From NCBI GenBank assembly GCA_938092015.1, contig CALKOT010000018.1:1-48522 (forward strand): 48,522 nucleotides of DNA, in the 5' to 3' direction. Numbering within the stretch: the first letter of the stretch is position 1; each line of letters begins with the position of its first letter. The translations under genes were made by a program, and so were the position numbers. Under the pieces are notes generated by a model, which had not been told where the DNA came from, did no database searches, and saw only the letters and a program-made list of their open reading frames with translations. Below are positions 25,371 through 34,988 of the stretch, piece by piece. This DNA comes from an uncultured Paracoccaceae bacterium (GTDB taxonomy: Bacteria; Pseudomonadota; Alphaproteobacteria; Rhodobacterales; Rhodobacteraceae).

Positions 25371-26180
25371 TTATTCTTCGCTGAACGACGGATCAAACCC
25401 TTGCGGCAGCATCATCCGAACCGTCGGCCGATCTGGCAGGGTCCGGGCTGAAATAACCAGTTCGTTTGCTGGTTCGAAGACAATCTCGAAATCGGTCGAC
25501 ATGCCTTCGAGGAACGAGGCGAGCGAATGCACGCTCCACGCATGCATCGGGATGACGATGCGCGATTTGAGGCGTTTCAGGATGCGCACCATCGGCTCTA
25601 TCGCGATGGTTTGCCCGCCATCGACCGCCGCCATCACCACATCTAGCCGCCCGATCTGGGTATAGTGCGCTTCGGTCGGTTCGTGATGCAGATGGCCGAG
25701 ATGACCGATGCAGAGGCCTTTGTATTCAAAGACAAAGATCGAATTGCCGTGTTCTTCCCATCCCCCTGCCCAGTCACGGATATCGGTGGGAATGTTGCGA
25801 ACCAGCATTTCGCCAAGCTCTACCCAGTGATCTGCGGGAACGCCTTCTTCGGTCTTCCAGCCGCGCAGTACGTGCTCAACATCTTTGTGGGGAAACGCCG
25901 TCCAATGCGTTTCATGCGCGTGGTTCATCGTCACCGCATCCGGCACGCCCGCCGGGCCATGCCCGCCGAAGTAATCGGTGACGGCGGTCGCGCCTTCGCC
26001 GGTTTCGATCTGAAATGCAGAATGGGCGACATAGACAATTCGCACCTGATCAGGGTCCAGCCCGGCGCCGGGCGTCGCCGCGCGCCAGACGGTCGGCGTT
26101 TCGTTCTGCGAAAGCTGGATGCACTGCGAGGCCAGCGCCGGGCTGGCCAAAAGGCATAATGCGAGGGCAAGGCGGAACAT
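25371..26180 (-). CDS. Exported metallo-beta-lactamase-fold protein
   Basis: The 269-residue protein has a signal peptide (MFRLALALCLLASPALAS, cleavage near residue 18) and a UlaG-like metallo-beta-lactamase fold: NHAHETH resembles the H-x-H-x-D-H metal motif with Glu in the Asp position, followed by GHLGH and PMHAW histidines. It is probably periplasmic and hydrolyses an unknown ester, lactone or phosphoester. The Asp-to-Glu change may alter metal binding. It converges with the YhhN gene (8 bp apart). Confidence 0.8.
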   Translation of the reverse strand: MFRLALALCLLASPALASQCIQLSQNETPTVWRAATPGAGLDPDQVRIVYVAHSAFQIETGEGATAVTDYFGGHGPAGVPDAVTMNHAHETHWTAFPHKDVEHVLRGWKTEEGVPADHWVELGEMLVRNIPTDIRDWAGGWEEHGNSIFVFEYKGLCIGHLGHLHHEPTEAHYTQIGRLDVVMAAVDGGQTIAIEPMVRILKRLKSRIVIPMHAWSVHSLASFLEGMSTDFEIVFEPANELVISARTLPDRPTVRMMLPQGFDPSFSEE

Positions 26181-26254
26181 AGGCGGCGCTCCTGCAAGGT
26201 TGGGTTATCTGAAACTATAGGCCAAGTTTGCAGGTGTTCGAGAAAAACCTTTGG

Positions 26255-26946
26255 TCAGAACTGCCAGGTCACCATCTCACCACGGGTGACTGGCCGCCAT
26301 TCATCCAAAGGCGCAAGGTCAATATGGCGTTTTGAACTTATGATTTCTGCGTTCGGCCCAACCCAGCGCCACATCGTCAAAAAATCAGTGAATGGCGATC
26401 CGACGGGGTGCCAGACATATGTCGTCAGCCGGTCCGGCCCCTGCAGGAAGAACATGTTCCCGCCGCGCGAACCGTCCTCCAATGCATCCATCTCTTTGGT
26501 GAGCGCCGCGCTGTCGTTCAGCAAGTACTTATTGGCGAGAAGGAACGCGAGGTAGTCTTCTGAATCGAAATCAGACGCCTCCAATCCAAGCCGTTTGTGC
26601 AGCGTTGGAAGATAGCCGTTGTGCATCAGATGGTGCGAGGCTGCATCCGATGTCAAAGGATGCGTGAACCGCAGGCCTGCCTTTTCTTTCAGCGTAGCCT
26701 GCCGGGCGTGGAGCGCCAAAACCTAGGTCGCCCCTGATATTTTGGCGCTTGATCGTCCTGAACATGCGTAAGGGATCTATGCGTTTGCGGTCCGCCACGC
26801 GCATCAGCCCACATCGCGCCCCACCCATCGGGGTGAAATTTGCCTTGCGTTTCATGTTCTGCCGAGTATCCGCAACTCATCAACTGGCAAGCGCGAAATA
26901 TCGCATCCAGGTCGAAATCACCGCGGGCCGCAATCATTCTGCACAT
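26255..26946 (-). pseudogene. Class II glutamine amidotransferase, frameshifted
   Basis: The 5' part encodes MCRMIAARGDF, with the N-terminal nucleophile C2 and the HPDGWGAMW motif. The 3' part, in another frame, continues as VLALHARQAT, with HPL and HHLMHNGYL. Both halves match one class II (Ntn-hydrolase) glutamine amidotransferase of about 230 residues. The frames switch near 26720-26730, where a 1-base deletion (or 2-base insertion) would explain the break. As written neither half can be active because C2 is separated from the rest of the amidase domain. A sequencing error is the main alternative. Confidence 0.87.
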
Positions 26947-26982
26947 TGGAAATCCTGTTTAGATTGGCCGCGCAAAACCGCG

Positions 26983-27369
26983 TCAGTCTTTATCCACCGG
27001 CGCGCCAGATTCACGCCATTCCTTGAACCCGCCAGCAAGTTGGGCCGCGTTTTCCAGCCCCATTTCCTGCAGCGTCTTCACACTGATCGCTGACCGCCCC
27101 GCCCCGGCGCAGAAGAAGACCAGCTTTTTGCCAGAGGCGAAGATGTCCTGATGTAGCGGACTGGCGGGGTCGATCATGAATTCGAGCAGCCCACGCGACG
27201 CTTCATATGCGCCGGGGATGCGGCCTTCGCGGGTCATCTCGCGCGTATCGCGAATATCCACCAGAACGAAGTCGTCATCATTCATCCGGGCCTGAGCTTC
27301 GGCGACTGAGACATTCTCAATCTCAGCCGTCGCTTCCTTGACCATGTCCATGATCGACTGAATGGGCAT
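26983..27369 (-). CDS. Rhodanese-like domain protein, copy 1
   Basis: The 128-residue single-domain rhodanese has the DDDFVLVDIRD strand and an active-site loop starting at C87 (CAGAGR). It could carry persulfide sulfur or detoxify cyanide or sulfite-type species. It is about 70% identical, without gaps, to the gene immediately upstream; its ATG shares one base with that gene's TGA. The pair is a tandem duplication. The loop here, CAGAGR, is nearer to the canonical six-residue rhodanese loop than that of its twin. Confidence 0.88.
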   Translation of the reverse strand: MPIQSIMDMVKEATAEIENVSVAEAQARMNDDDFVLVDIRDTREMTREGRIPGAYEASRGLLEFMIDPASPLHQDIFASGKKLVFFCAGAGRSAISVKTLQEMGLENAAQLAGGFKEWRESGAPVDKD

Positions 27370-27758
27370 CAGTCTTTCTTCTCAATCGGCGCATCGGCTT
27401 TTTTCCAGGCGCCAAAGCCACCTTCCAGCTGCGCGGCGTTTTCAAGCCCCATGTCTTGCAGTGTTTTTACCGACAGGGCGGACCGCCATGCAGAGGCGCA
27501 GAAAAACACCAGCTTCTTGCCAGAAGCGAAGATTTCCTTGTGATACGGACTGGCTGTATCAACCCAGAATTCCAGCATACCGCGGGGGGCATGCATGGCG
27601 CCAGGAATGCGGCCTTCGCGGTCAAGTTCGCGCGGATCACGGATATCGACCATGACAAAATCATCGTCATTCATTCGGGCCTGCGCATCGGCGACTGAGA
27701 TGTTTTCAATTTCGGCGGTCGCAGCAGCGACCATTTCTTTGACGGGTTTGATGGGCAT
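27369..27758 (-). CDS. Rhodanese-like domain protein, copy 2
   Basis: The 129-residue paralogue of the downstream gene retains C87, but its loop reads CASAWR, with a bulky Trp where the twin has Gly. That change at the substrate loop suggests different specificity. ATG 27758 follows CAGGAGGG; a longer upstream frame into the FAD dehydrogenase gene is unconserved. It ends at the start of copy 1 (TGATG overlap). It lies 26 bp downstream of the FAD dehydrogenase stop and is probably in the same transcript. Confidence 0.88.
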   Translation of the reverse strand: MPIKPVKEMVAAATAEIENISVADAQARMNDDDFVMVDIRDPRELDREGRIPGAMHAPRGMLEFWVDTASPYHKEIFASGKKLVFFCASAWRSALSVKTLQDMGLENAAQLEGGFGAWKKADAPIEKKD

Positions 27759-27784
27759 GTGACCCTCCTGTTTAAGCGTGTTTG

Positions 27785-29431
27785 TTATGCGTGACGGCCC
27801 GCGGCGCGGCCTGAGAATATGCAGCCCCCAAGGAAGGTTCCTTCCAGGGCGTTGTAACCATGATATCCGCCGCCGCCGAAGCCGGCGACCTCTCCCGCGG
27901 CGTAAAGTCCCTTGATGGGTTCGCCGGTTGAAGACAGGCATTGCGAGGTCAGATCGGTTTCCAGACCACCCAGTGATTTGCGGGTCAGGATGTTCAGTTT
28001 GACTGCGATCAGCGGGCCGTTCTTTTCATCGAGTATCTTGTGAGGTTTCGCCGTGCGAATCAGCTTGTCGCCCAGATACTGACGGGCCGCATACAGCGCA
28101 ATCACCTGGGCGTCCTTGGCAAACTTGTTGTCAATCTGACTGTCGCGTGCTTCGATCTGCGCCCGGATATGCGCCTCGTCCAACAGGCCGCCGCCCGCGA
28201 TCTGGTTCATGCCGTTGATCAACGCTGTGAGATCATTGGCGACGACAAAATCCTCGCCCTTTTCCTTGAACGCCTCAACCTCTGGCGTGGCGCCTTTGCC
28301 AAAGAGACGGCTTTTGATCACTTCGGACCATTTTTTTGATGTCAGGTCGGCGTTCTGCTCAGACCCCGAAAGCGCGAATTCCTTTTCGATGATCTTCTGG
28401 GTCAGGATGAACCACGAATAGTCATGACCCGTTGAGGTAATCCGTTTCAGCGTGCTCAATGTGTCAAAACCGGGCAAACACGGCGGCTCCAACCTTTGGC
28501 CCGTTGCATCGAACCACATCGACGATGGCCCGGGCAGAATGCGGATCGCGTGTTTGGGCCAAATCGGATCCCAATTGTTCACACCCTCCACATAATGCCA
28601 CATCCGGTCGCCGTTGATTGCGTTGGCGCCCGCCTCCGTCGCAACGCCTTGCATCAGACCATCAACATGATGTGGCACGCCGGAAATCAGGTTCTTGGGT
28701 GCACTACCAAGTCGATCAACTGGCCACGCCTTGCGCACCAATTCATGATTGCCCCCAATGCCGCCTGAGGCGACGATGACGCTGTCGGCGGACAGGTCAA
28801 ACTCACCAACAACCTCTCGGCTGGATTGTTCGCCACGCTTTACCGGGTCGCCCTGCAGGATTTCACCTTCAACGCCGGTGACCGCGCCATCGCGGGTAAT
28901 CAGTTTCGTCACGCGATGGCGAAACCGCATGTCCAGCATGCCTTCGGCGGCCGCTTTACGCGCTTCGCGTTCATACACCTCAACAACGCCGGTCCCGGTG
29001 CCCCACGTGACGTGGAACCTCGGCACCGAATTGCCATGACCGTTCGCATTTGATCCGCCACGCTCAGCCCAGCCAACGACCGGGAACCAGCGCATGCCCA
29101 TCTGGTGCAGATCAGCGCGCATTTCACCGGCGGAATATTCCAGAAACGCATCGGCCCACTTGCGTGGCCATGCGTCTTCATCACGGTCGAACTGGGCGGA
29201 CCCAGCCCAATCCTGCTGCGCAAGCGCGAGGCTGTCCTTGATGCCCATACGACGCTGTTCGGGGCTGTCGATCATCATTAAACCGCCCAGCGACCAGAAC
29301 GCCTGACCGCCTAAGTTCTGCTCACCTTCCTGGTCTAGCAGCACCGCTTTGCGACCCCGCTTCGCCAGTTCCACAGCCGCGGCGAGGCCTGCCAGTCCGC
29401 CGCCGATGATTATGACATCTGTGTCGCTCAT
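27785..29431 (-). CDS. FAD-binding dehydrogenase, KstD/fumarate-reductase-like
   Basis: The 548-residue flavoprotein starts with the dinucleotide-binding motif VIIIGGGLAGLAAAVELA and has the two-domain layout of the fumarate reductase/3-ketosteroid-1-dehydrogenase superfamily; the C-terminal GLYAAGEVAGFGGGGYHGYNALEGTF segment closes the FAD site (quoted here as its extent only). It oxidises or reduces a carbon-carbon bond of an unknown substrate. ATG 29431 overlaps the stop of the upstream YcaQ-like gene (ATGA). No signal peptide. Confidence 0.85.
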   Translation of the reverse strand: MSDTDVIIIGGGLAGLAAAVELAKRGRKAVLLDQEGEQNLGGQAFWSLGGLMMIDSPEQRRMGIKDSLALAQQDWAGSAQFDRDEDAWPRKWADAFLEYSAGEMRADLHQMGMRWFPVVGWAERGGSNANGHGNSVPRFHVTWGTGTGVVEVYEREARKAAAEGMLDMRFRHRVTKLITRDGAVTGVEGEILQGDPVKRGEQSSREVVGEFDLSADSVIVASGGIGGNHELVRKAWPVDRLGSAPKNLISGVPHHVDGLMQGVATEAGANAINGDRMWHYVEGVNNWDPIWPKHAIRILPGPSSMWFDATGQRLEPPCLPGFDTLSTLKRITSTGHDYSWFILTQKIIEKEFALSGSEQNADLTSKKWSEVIKSRLFGKGATPEVEAFKEKGEDFVVANDLTALINGMNQIAGGGLLDEAHIRAQIEARDSQIDNKFAKDAQVIALYAARQYLGDKLIRTAKPHKILDEKNGPLIAVKLNILTRKSLGGLETDLTSQCLSSTGEPIKGLYAAGEVAGFGGGGYHGYNALEGTFLGGCIFSGRAAGRHA

Positions 29432-30612
29432 GCCTTGATCCACCCGTCCAAAAATTCTGTCCGTGACAGGCCTGAAAACCGTCTTTGCCGTTCCAGTTCA
29501 GCCTCCAGCCGCGCTTGCCGAGCGGCTGACAGTTTCACCTTCGGCTCTAACCACAGCCCTTTCACGATAAGCGCATCTTCGGCCCGATCCGTTTTCATGT
29601 CGATGCGCCCGATCAGCTTATCACCCTCAAGCAGGGGGAAAACATAGTAGCCGTATTTGCGCTTTGGCTCCGGCACGAAAACCTCGATTGTGTACTCAAA
29701 CCCAAACAATCGCTGAGTGCGCTTTCGGTCCCGGATCATCGGATCGAAGGGGCTGAGTACGCGGATACGCGCAGGGAGATATGGCGCATCTTCTTCCAGC
29801 AACTCAGGCTTCGCGAGATGTTTGCGAGGCGTACGATCCGCGCCTTAAATTTCCACCTCGACCAGCGAATTTTGCTTCGCCGCCCATTCCTTTGCCTCAG
29901 CGGGTGAGATTAACGCCCAGAACTTCGCCAATTCCCCCGGCGTCGCGAACCCCAACCGATCCATCGCCGCGCGGCAGGACCAGTCGATCAGCGCGTCGCG
30001 GTCATGATCAGCCTCGCGGTGCTCCGCCGGAATGACATTCTCAGTTAGGTCATAAACCTTCTGAAACCCTTCGCGGCGACAAATGCAAAGACCGCCGGTG
30101 CGCCACAGATATTCAAGCGAGGTTTTCGATGGGTTCCAATCCCACCACCCGCCGTTTGACCGTTTCTCATCGGTCCCCATATCCCGCGTCAAAGTCGGGC
30201 CACGCTTGGCGATCTCAGCCAGCACATCGCCCGCTTGCTCCTTGAACCCTTCACGGCCCCAACGCCCCCAGGCCAACTGGATCGTATCCGCCCGATGCGG
30301 GAACGCCGCCGCCCAATAGGAGAAGAACCGCGATGGAATGATCGAGGCGTCGTGCGTCCAATTCTCGAACAGATGCCGATCCTTTTCGACGAGATCTGCG
30401 AGATGCTTTTTGCGGTACGTTTGGTTACGCGCAAACAGGATCATATGATGCGCCCGCTCAACCGTCTGGATGCTATCAACCTGCACAAAGCCGAGGCGGT
30501 TGATGACGTCCAGAAGGTCGTCTTTCGTCTGCCGCCCCGTAGGCGAATGGGACAGCAAATGGCGCTGCATAAACAAGCGGCGGGCAGTGCGGTTTGGGAT
30601 GCGAGGCGTCAT
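29428..30612 (-). pseudogene. YcaQ-family (winged-helix DNA glycosylase-like) gene with in-frame stop
   Basis: The frame encodes a protein of about 394 codons of the winged-helix/YcaQ family, which includes interstrand-crosslink DNA glycosylases. VQVDSIQTVERAHH at the N-terminus and YYVFPLLEGDKLIGRIDMK in the C-terminal half are typical. A TAA at 29845-29847 interrupts it after SLVEVEI; the sequence continues in the same frame with GADRTPRKHLAKP. One base substitution explains it. The downstream half would lose its start, and the upstream half lacks the C-terminal beta domain. Recent pseudogene, sequence error, or rarely readthrough. Confidence 0.87.
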
Positions 30613-30672
30613 AACCGCGAAGGTAGCGGCGGGCGCGTGGGGCGTCTATGCAGATTGTTGCAAAATGACAGG

Positions 30673-31122
30673 TTAGGCTGTCCGCTCCTGCCATTTTGCG
30701 TAGTCTATTATCAGGTCCGCCATTTCGTCTGGCGCAGGCGCGCGCTGGTACTGCCGTGGGGCGCTAGGCTGTACCCATGGCAGTTTTTCACTGAGGAACA
30801 CCTCGATAAAAGGCGGGTACGATTTGAGACCCTCAAACAAGGTCATTCGCAGGTTCACCACGCTTTCCTGCCCTGGTAGTTCCGAAAATAGGCAGCTTTT
30901 GCAATGCGGGCAGTAGTAATGCGCGGGGCCGGTTTGCAAGCCGCTCAGAACAGGCTCGCTCGTGATCACCCGAAAGCCTTCCGCAGGCACTTTCGCGGTC
31001 AAGGAAAACGCGCTCGCCATCATTTTCTGGCATCCGTCGCAGTGGCACTGGAAGGTCAAAAGCGGCTCTGCTGTCAGTTCCATCGTTATCCGCCCGCAGC
31101 GGCATTCACCTGTCGTCTCCAC
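30673..31122 (-). CDS. GFA/CENP-V-family zinc protein
   Basis: The 149-residue protein has the GFA-fold cysteine pattern: GECRCG, CHCDGC and CPHCKSC, which bind two zinc ions. Some members activate formaldehyde-glutathione adducts; most are uncharacterised. I prefer GTG 31122 with GAGGAG upstream, since earlier residues are unconserved. It is upstream of and on the same strand as the broken YcaQ-like gene, 60 bp apart. Confidence 0.82.
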   Translation of the reverse strand: METTGECRCGRITMELTAEPLLTFQCHCDGCQKMMASAFSLTAKVPAEGFRVITSEPVLSGLQTGPAHYYCPHCKSCLFSELPGQESVVNLRMTLFEGLKSYPPFIEVFLSEKLPWVQPSAPRQYQRAPAPDEMADLIIDYAKWQERTA

Positions 31123-31244
31123 AATGTCTCCTCTGGGTTCGCAAACCGACCGCAGACGCGCCAACGCCCGCGACGGCTCACCGCCCGTTCATCATCTTTG
31201 TTCGGAAAATATCTCCGGCAGAGCCTTCGCCCGTCAGGGAGAAA

Positions 31245-31604
31245 TCAGAGCGGGGGAATCCGGGCCACAAAGTGACCCTTCACGCCCTGCGGCCATTGAC
31301 GAAACGGAACAGCGCCCGTTTCAGAAGCAGCATACCCCTGAGCGTATTCGACTATCGCCTCAGCAGCCTCAGCCGTCGGGTCGAACTTGCCCAACACATA
31401 GGTCAGCTTGTCCTCAGCGGATATCGCGATGTTACAAGCCCTCTCACAGCCCATCAAGCACGAGACATGGCGCACTTCGACTTCCGTCGCCTCGGCGGCT
31501 TTCTGAACTTCAGCAAGCAGGGTTTCGCCGCAGGATGGTTCTTCCTTCAGCTCTTTACGGGCTTCGCGGCGGCAGGTGTCGCAGACTGTGATCGTTGTGC
31601 TCAT
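31245..31604 (-). CDS. DUF1636-family metal-binding protein
   Basis: The 119-residue protein has CDTC near the N-terminus, a CGETLL segment and the CLMGCERAC cluster, matching DUF1636, a small ferredoxin-like family often near cobalamin or metal genes. The cysteines could bind an iron-sulfur cluster or a metal. ATG 31604 is chosen because the N-terminus then starts at the conserved TVCDTC. It follows the ABC permease by 38 bp and may be the last gene of that transcript; no cobalamin genes are nearby other than the B12-dependent dehalogenase 7 kb away. Confidence 0.75.
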   Translation of the reverse strand: MSTTITVCDTCRREARKELKEEPSCGETLLAEVQKAAEATEVEVRHVSCLMGCERACNIAISAEDKLTYVLGKFDPTAEAAEAIVEYAQGYAASETGAVPFRQWPQGVKGHFVARIPPL

Positions 31605-31642
31605 GGGGGCGGAGGTAGTCTGGTTTGGCTTTGGGATCAACA

Positions 31643-32482
31643 TCAGCGGATCACGTTCAACGAAAGTTTCAACTTGCCGCGCGCCTCAGGCGCCATATGG
31701 CGGTTCAATCGTTTGTTCATCGCGCCGAACCCGCCGATGATGATCAGGGTGAAAACGATGAAAAACGCCGCGACGATAGGATAGGCGACAAACGGGTTGA
31801 ACGTCTTTTCCGCGAGATATTGCGCATAATAGAGGGCATCACCCGCCTGCCGCCACGCTGGAAAGCCTGACAGAAATACCAGCGTCGTCGCATGGCCCAT
31901 GAATATCGCCTCGTTCGTGTAGGACGGCCACGCAAGGCGCAGCATGGTGGGCCAGGTAACGCGCCTGAACTTCTGCGACGCGTTCATCCCAATCGCATCC
32001 GCCGCTTCAAGATCGCCTTTTGGCACGTTCCGCAGCGCGCCATAGAAAATCTCGGCGGAATAGGCGGATGTGTTCAGGAACATCACGATCAACGCGCCAA
32101 GCCATGCGCGCGTGAACCAGCGGGTTTCGACCGTTAGTTGGACGAACCCAAGGTCGATGTCTCCCGCAACTTTCGGGATAAGCACAAACGCTTCGTAGAA
32201 CAGGAAAAACTGGATGAAGAGGGGTGATCCGCGGAAGACGAAGATGAACGTCTTGGCCGGGATAGACGCGAGCGGGTTGGATGAGGCCTTGCCCAACGCG
32301 ATCAGCGTTGCGAAGCTGAACCCAGCGATCAGCGCCAGCACTGTGAAGTAGACGTTCCAGATCATGCCTGACCCGATCAGCGCGATCTGCTCGCACAGCG
32401 TGATATCGGCTTTGGGCAGGATACGCTCACCATAGCCAAGCGAACGGAATGCGTAGTTCGAAAAAGCCTCAGCGCAGCTCAT
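31643..32482 (-). CDS. Polar amino acid ABC transporter permease
   Basis: The 279-residue integral membrane protein has about five helices and the EAA loop LEAADAIGMNASQKFRRVTWP (given as its extent, about 170-190), which docks on the ATPase. It pairs with the next permease to form a heterodimer of the HisQM/ArtQM type. Its ATG overlaps the stop of that gene (ATGA). Fourth gene of the import operon. Confidence 0.9.
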   Translation of the reverse strand: MSCAEAFSNYAFRSLGYGERILPKADITLCEQIALIGSGMIWNVYFTVLALIAGFSFATLIALGKASSNPLASIPAKTFIFVFRGSPLFIQFFLFYEAFVLIPKVAGDIDLGFVQLTVETRWFTRAWLGALIVMFLNTSAYSAEIFYGALRNVPKGDLEAADAIGMNASQKFRRVTWPTMLRLAWPSYTNEAIFMGHATTLVFLSGFPAWRQAGDALYYAQYLAEKTFNPFVAYPIVAAFFIVFTLIIIGGFGAMNKRLNRHMAPEARGKLKLSLNVIR

Positions 32483-33318
32483 ATCGCGACCCCGGCGCCA
32501 AAGCGGAGTTTCAGGCGGTCAAAGACCTTTTCGCTGATCCATGTCAGGAACAGGTAAAACACCAGCAGCGCCAGGAAATATCCCAGCCGCCAGTCAGTGT
32601 GCGGATAGGCGAAACGTGACGTCTTGGCCCCGCCAAGTTCCCGCGCCCAATAGACCACATCCTCGATGCCCAGAAGGAACAGCAAGGGCGTCGCCTTCAG
32701 CAGGATCATCCATAAGTTTGAAAGGCCTGGCAGCGCATAGCGCCACATTTGGGGCGCGTGAATGCGGGTGAAAATCTGGCGTTTGGTCATGCCAACCGCC
32801 TCGCCGGCCTCAAGCTGGCCCTTGGGCACCGCCTTTAGCGCGCCGTCGATCACGTTCGCCGCAAAGGCGCCGAAGACGATGGCGAAGGCGATGACGGCAA
32901 GGATAAATCCATAAGCGTCATGCTGCCACTGCGGGGCGGCATTCAGGGGTAGCTTGGCTATGTCGCAGACAACGAAATCATTACCCTGCCAGATCGGGTC
33001 GGTGACGTCCGAACACAGCACTTTGTGGCGGATCATCTCGAACACCTGATCGAGGGCAATTGGCACGAACATAAAGAACACAATGTCTGGCACGCCGCGC
33101 ACCATGCTGGTGTAGCCCATGCCAACCCAGCGCACGGGCATCAGCGCGGACCGTTTCGCGACCGCGCCGCCAAAGCCAAGCGCGAGGATGCAGGGCGTGA
33201 CGATGGCTAGCAGCAACAGCACCGTGAAGACGCTGGTGTAGAGGTTCATGTGCTTGACCGTTGTCAGGTAGCACAGCCACCAGTTCAGGCCTTCCAGAGT
33301 TGATGGATCAGCGCACAT
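32479..33318 (-). CDS. Polar amino acid ABC transporter permease
   Basis: This 279-residue permease also shows an EAA loop (GQLEAGEAVGMTKRQIF) and about five or six membrane helices. The long loop between residues 85 and 120 with two cysteines is not usual and may face the periplasm. It is separated from the binding-protein gene by 153 bp containing a hairpin, a common way to make less permease than binding protein. Confidence 0.88.
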   Translation of the reverse strand: MCADPSTLEGLNWWLCYLTTVKHMNLYTSVFTVLLLLAIVTPCILALGFGGAVAKRSALMPVRWVGMGYTSMVRGVPDIVFFMFVPIALDQVFEMIRHKVLCSDVTDPIWQGNDFVVCDIAKLPLNAAPQWQHDAYGFILAVIAFAIVFGAFAANVIDGALKAVPKGQLEAGEAVGMTKRQIFTRIHAPQMWRYALPGLSNLWMILLKATPLLFLLGIEDVVYWARELGGAKTSRFAYPHTDWRLGYFLALLVFYLFLTWISEKVFDRLKLRFGAGVAI

Positions 33319-33433
33319 AAAACCCCCAATAGCTTTCCGCCTTCAGTCAAAAAATCATGTCGACAAAAGCCCGAGAGCGCCGCAGGCGTGGCAGGGTTTT
33401 GGCGATGCAATTCCAAGGCGGAACGCTTCAGTG

Positions 33434-33462
33434 AAAACGCCCTCCCCCGGAAGGAGAGGGCG
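33434..33462 (-). terminator. Intercistronic hairpin after ABC binding-protein gene
   Basis: A stem of about ten pairs (33438-33447 with 33453-33462, one G-U) is followed on the minus strand by TTTT, ten bases past the binding-protein stop. It would act as a partial terminator or RNA-stabilising element so that more binding protein than permease is made. Confidence 0.7.
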
Positions 33463-33471
33463 CAATTCAGA

Positions 33472-34212
33472 TCAGTAGTTGGTGACTTTGCCGTCAAACC
33501 ATTTGGCGATCAGCGCGTTCAACGTGCCATCCGCTTTCATGGACGAGATAGCCGCATCCAACTTGCCTTTCAGCTCACCATCGCTTTCGCGAACGCCGAT
33601 GCCAACGCCGCCGCCAATGGCGACGTCCGGGCCAGTGAAGACCAGCTCACCACCGGAATCCTTGACAATGTCGGCAAGGAAGCCGCGGTCAGCCAGAACA
33701 GCATCCGCTTCGCCGTTTTTCACAGCGGCGATGGTGTCGTCTGGCGAAGTGAATTCGACCAGCATAGCGCCGCTTTCAGCGATGTATGACGCCTGAATGG
33801 TCGAAGCCTGCGCTGCGATTACGCCGCCATTGAAATCCACATCAGCGCCAGCCAGCGCAACATAAGCGGATGGGTCTGGTGGGTAATATTCCTGCGTGAA
33901 GTCGATGACCTTGTCGCGCTCATCCGTGATCGACATGCCAGCAATGATCGTGTCGTAGTTGCCGGAGACGAGGTTCGGGATGATGCTATCCCATTCGTTC
34001 GTCACCCAGGTGCATTCCAGCGCTGCGCGCTTGCACAGCTCATCACCAACTTCACGCTCAAACCCGTCGACCTGACCGGCGTCGTTGATGAAGTTGTACG
34101 GAGGGTACGCGCCTTCGGTGCCCATGCGGACCGAATGGCCAGCGGCAGACACGGCGCCTGCCGCGAATACGCCCAGCGCCAGCGCGCCGAGGAAGGATTT
34201 CATGTTTGTCAT
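33472..34212 (-). CDS. Polar amino acid ABC transporter substrate-binding protein
   Basis: The 246-residue periplasmic protein has a signal peptide (cleavage near residue 24 after SAAG) and the SBP_bac_3 fold: MGTEGAYPPYNF at the start, IIPNLVSGNYDTIIAGMSIT and DFTQEYY. These motifs are those of the basic amino acid/opine group (ArgT/HisJ-like). Ligand is probably a cationic or polar amino acid; the exact one cannot be read. ATG 34212 has AGGAGC upstream. Confidence 0.9.
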   Translation of the reverse strand: MTNMKSFLGALALGVFAAGAVSAAGHSVRMGTEGAYPPYNFINDAGQVDGFEREVGDELCKRAALECTWVTNEWDSIIPNLVSGNYDTIIAGMSITDERDKVIDFTQEYYPPDPSAYVALAGADVDFNGGVIAAQASTIQASYIAESGAMLVEFTSPDDTIAAVKNGEADAVLADRGFLADIVKDSGGELVFTGPDVAIGGGVGIGVRESDGELKGKLDAAISSMKADGTLNALIAKWFDGKVTNY

Positions 34213-34235
34213 CAGAAGCTCCTGTTACTGATTGA

Positions 34236-34988
34236 TTAGAGGGCGGATGCCAGAAACGCGCGGCACCGCTCTGATTTCGGGGCGCCAAACACCTGTGCTG
34301 GCGGCCCTTCTTCCTCCACTAACCCCTGGTGGAGGAAAATCACTTTGTTCGACACTTCGCGGGCAAAGCCAATTTCGTGCGTCACCACAATCATCGTGCG
34401 GCCTTCATCAGCGAGGGAGCGCATGACTTTCAGCACTTCGCCGACCAGTTCGGGGTCCAGCGCCGAGGTCGGCTCATCGAACAGCAACGCCTTGGGCCGC
34501 ATCGCGAGCGCCCGCGCAATCGCGACGCGCTGTTGCTGGCCGCCTGATAGCTGCGATGGATACATCATGTGCTTGTCGGCGATGCCGACCTTAGCCAGCA
34601 CATCCATCGCCTCGTCCTTCGCCTCAGCCTTGTCGCGGCCAAGCACGCGAATTGGGCCTTCGGTGACGTTTTCCAGCACCGTCATATGGGCCCAAAGGTT
34701 GAACTGCTGGAAAACAAACCCAAGCTGGCTGCGCAGGCGCACGATCTGTTTCTGGTCGACCTTTGACCCTTCGATCCGTACCTCTTCGCCATCCAGCACG
34801 ATGCGGCCCTGATCCGGCGTTTCAAGGAAGTTGATGCAGCGCAAAAGCGTTGATTTTCCTGACCCCGACGAGCCAAGGATAGAGATCACATCGCCCTGAT
34901 ACGCCTCAAGCGAAATTCCCTTGAGGACATTCAGATCGCCAAAGCTTTTGTGAATTCCCTCAGCGATCAGCGTCGCGCTGGAGGTCAT
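34236..34988 (-). CDS. Polar amino acid ABC transporter ATP-binding protein
   Basis: The 250-residue ATPase has Walker [10 protein letters not shown], the Q loop (FQQFNLW), signature LSGGQQQR, Walker [12 protein letters not shown] and the H-loop THEIG. It powers the importer formed by the two permeases and the binding protein. It is the first gene of the operon, 23 bp before the binding protein; the promoter must lie in the 263-bp space up to the broken histidine kinase. Confidence 0.95.
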   Translation of the reverse strand: MTSSATLIAEGIHKSFGDLNVLKGISLEAYQGDVISILGSSGSGKSTLLRCINFLETPDQGRIVLDGEEVRIEGSKVDQKQIVRLRSQLGFVFQQFNLWAHMTVLENVTEGPIRVLGRDKAEAKDEAMDVLAKVGIADKHMMYPSQLSGGQQQRVAIARALAMRPKALLFDEPTSALDPELVGEVLKVMRSLADEGRTMIVVTHEIGFAREVSNKVIFLHQGLVEEEGPPAQVFGAPKSERCRAFLASAL

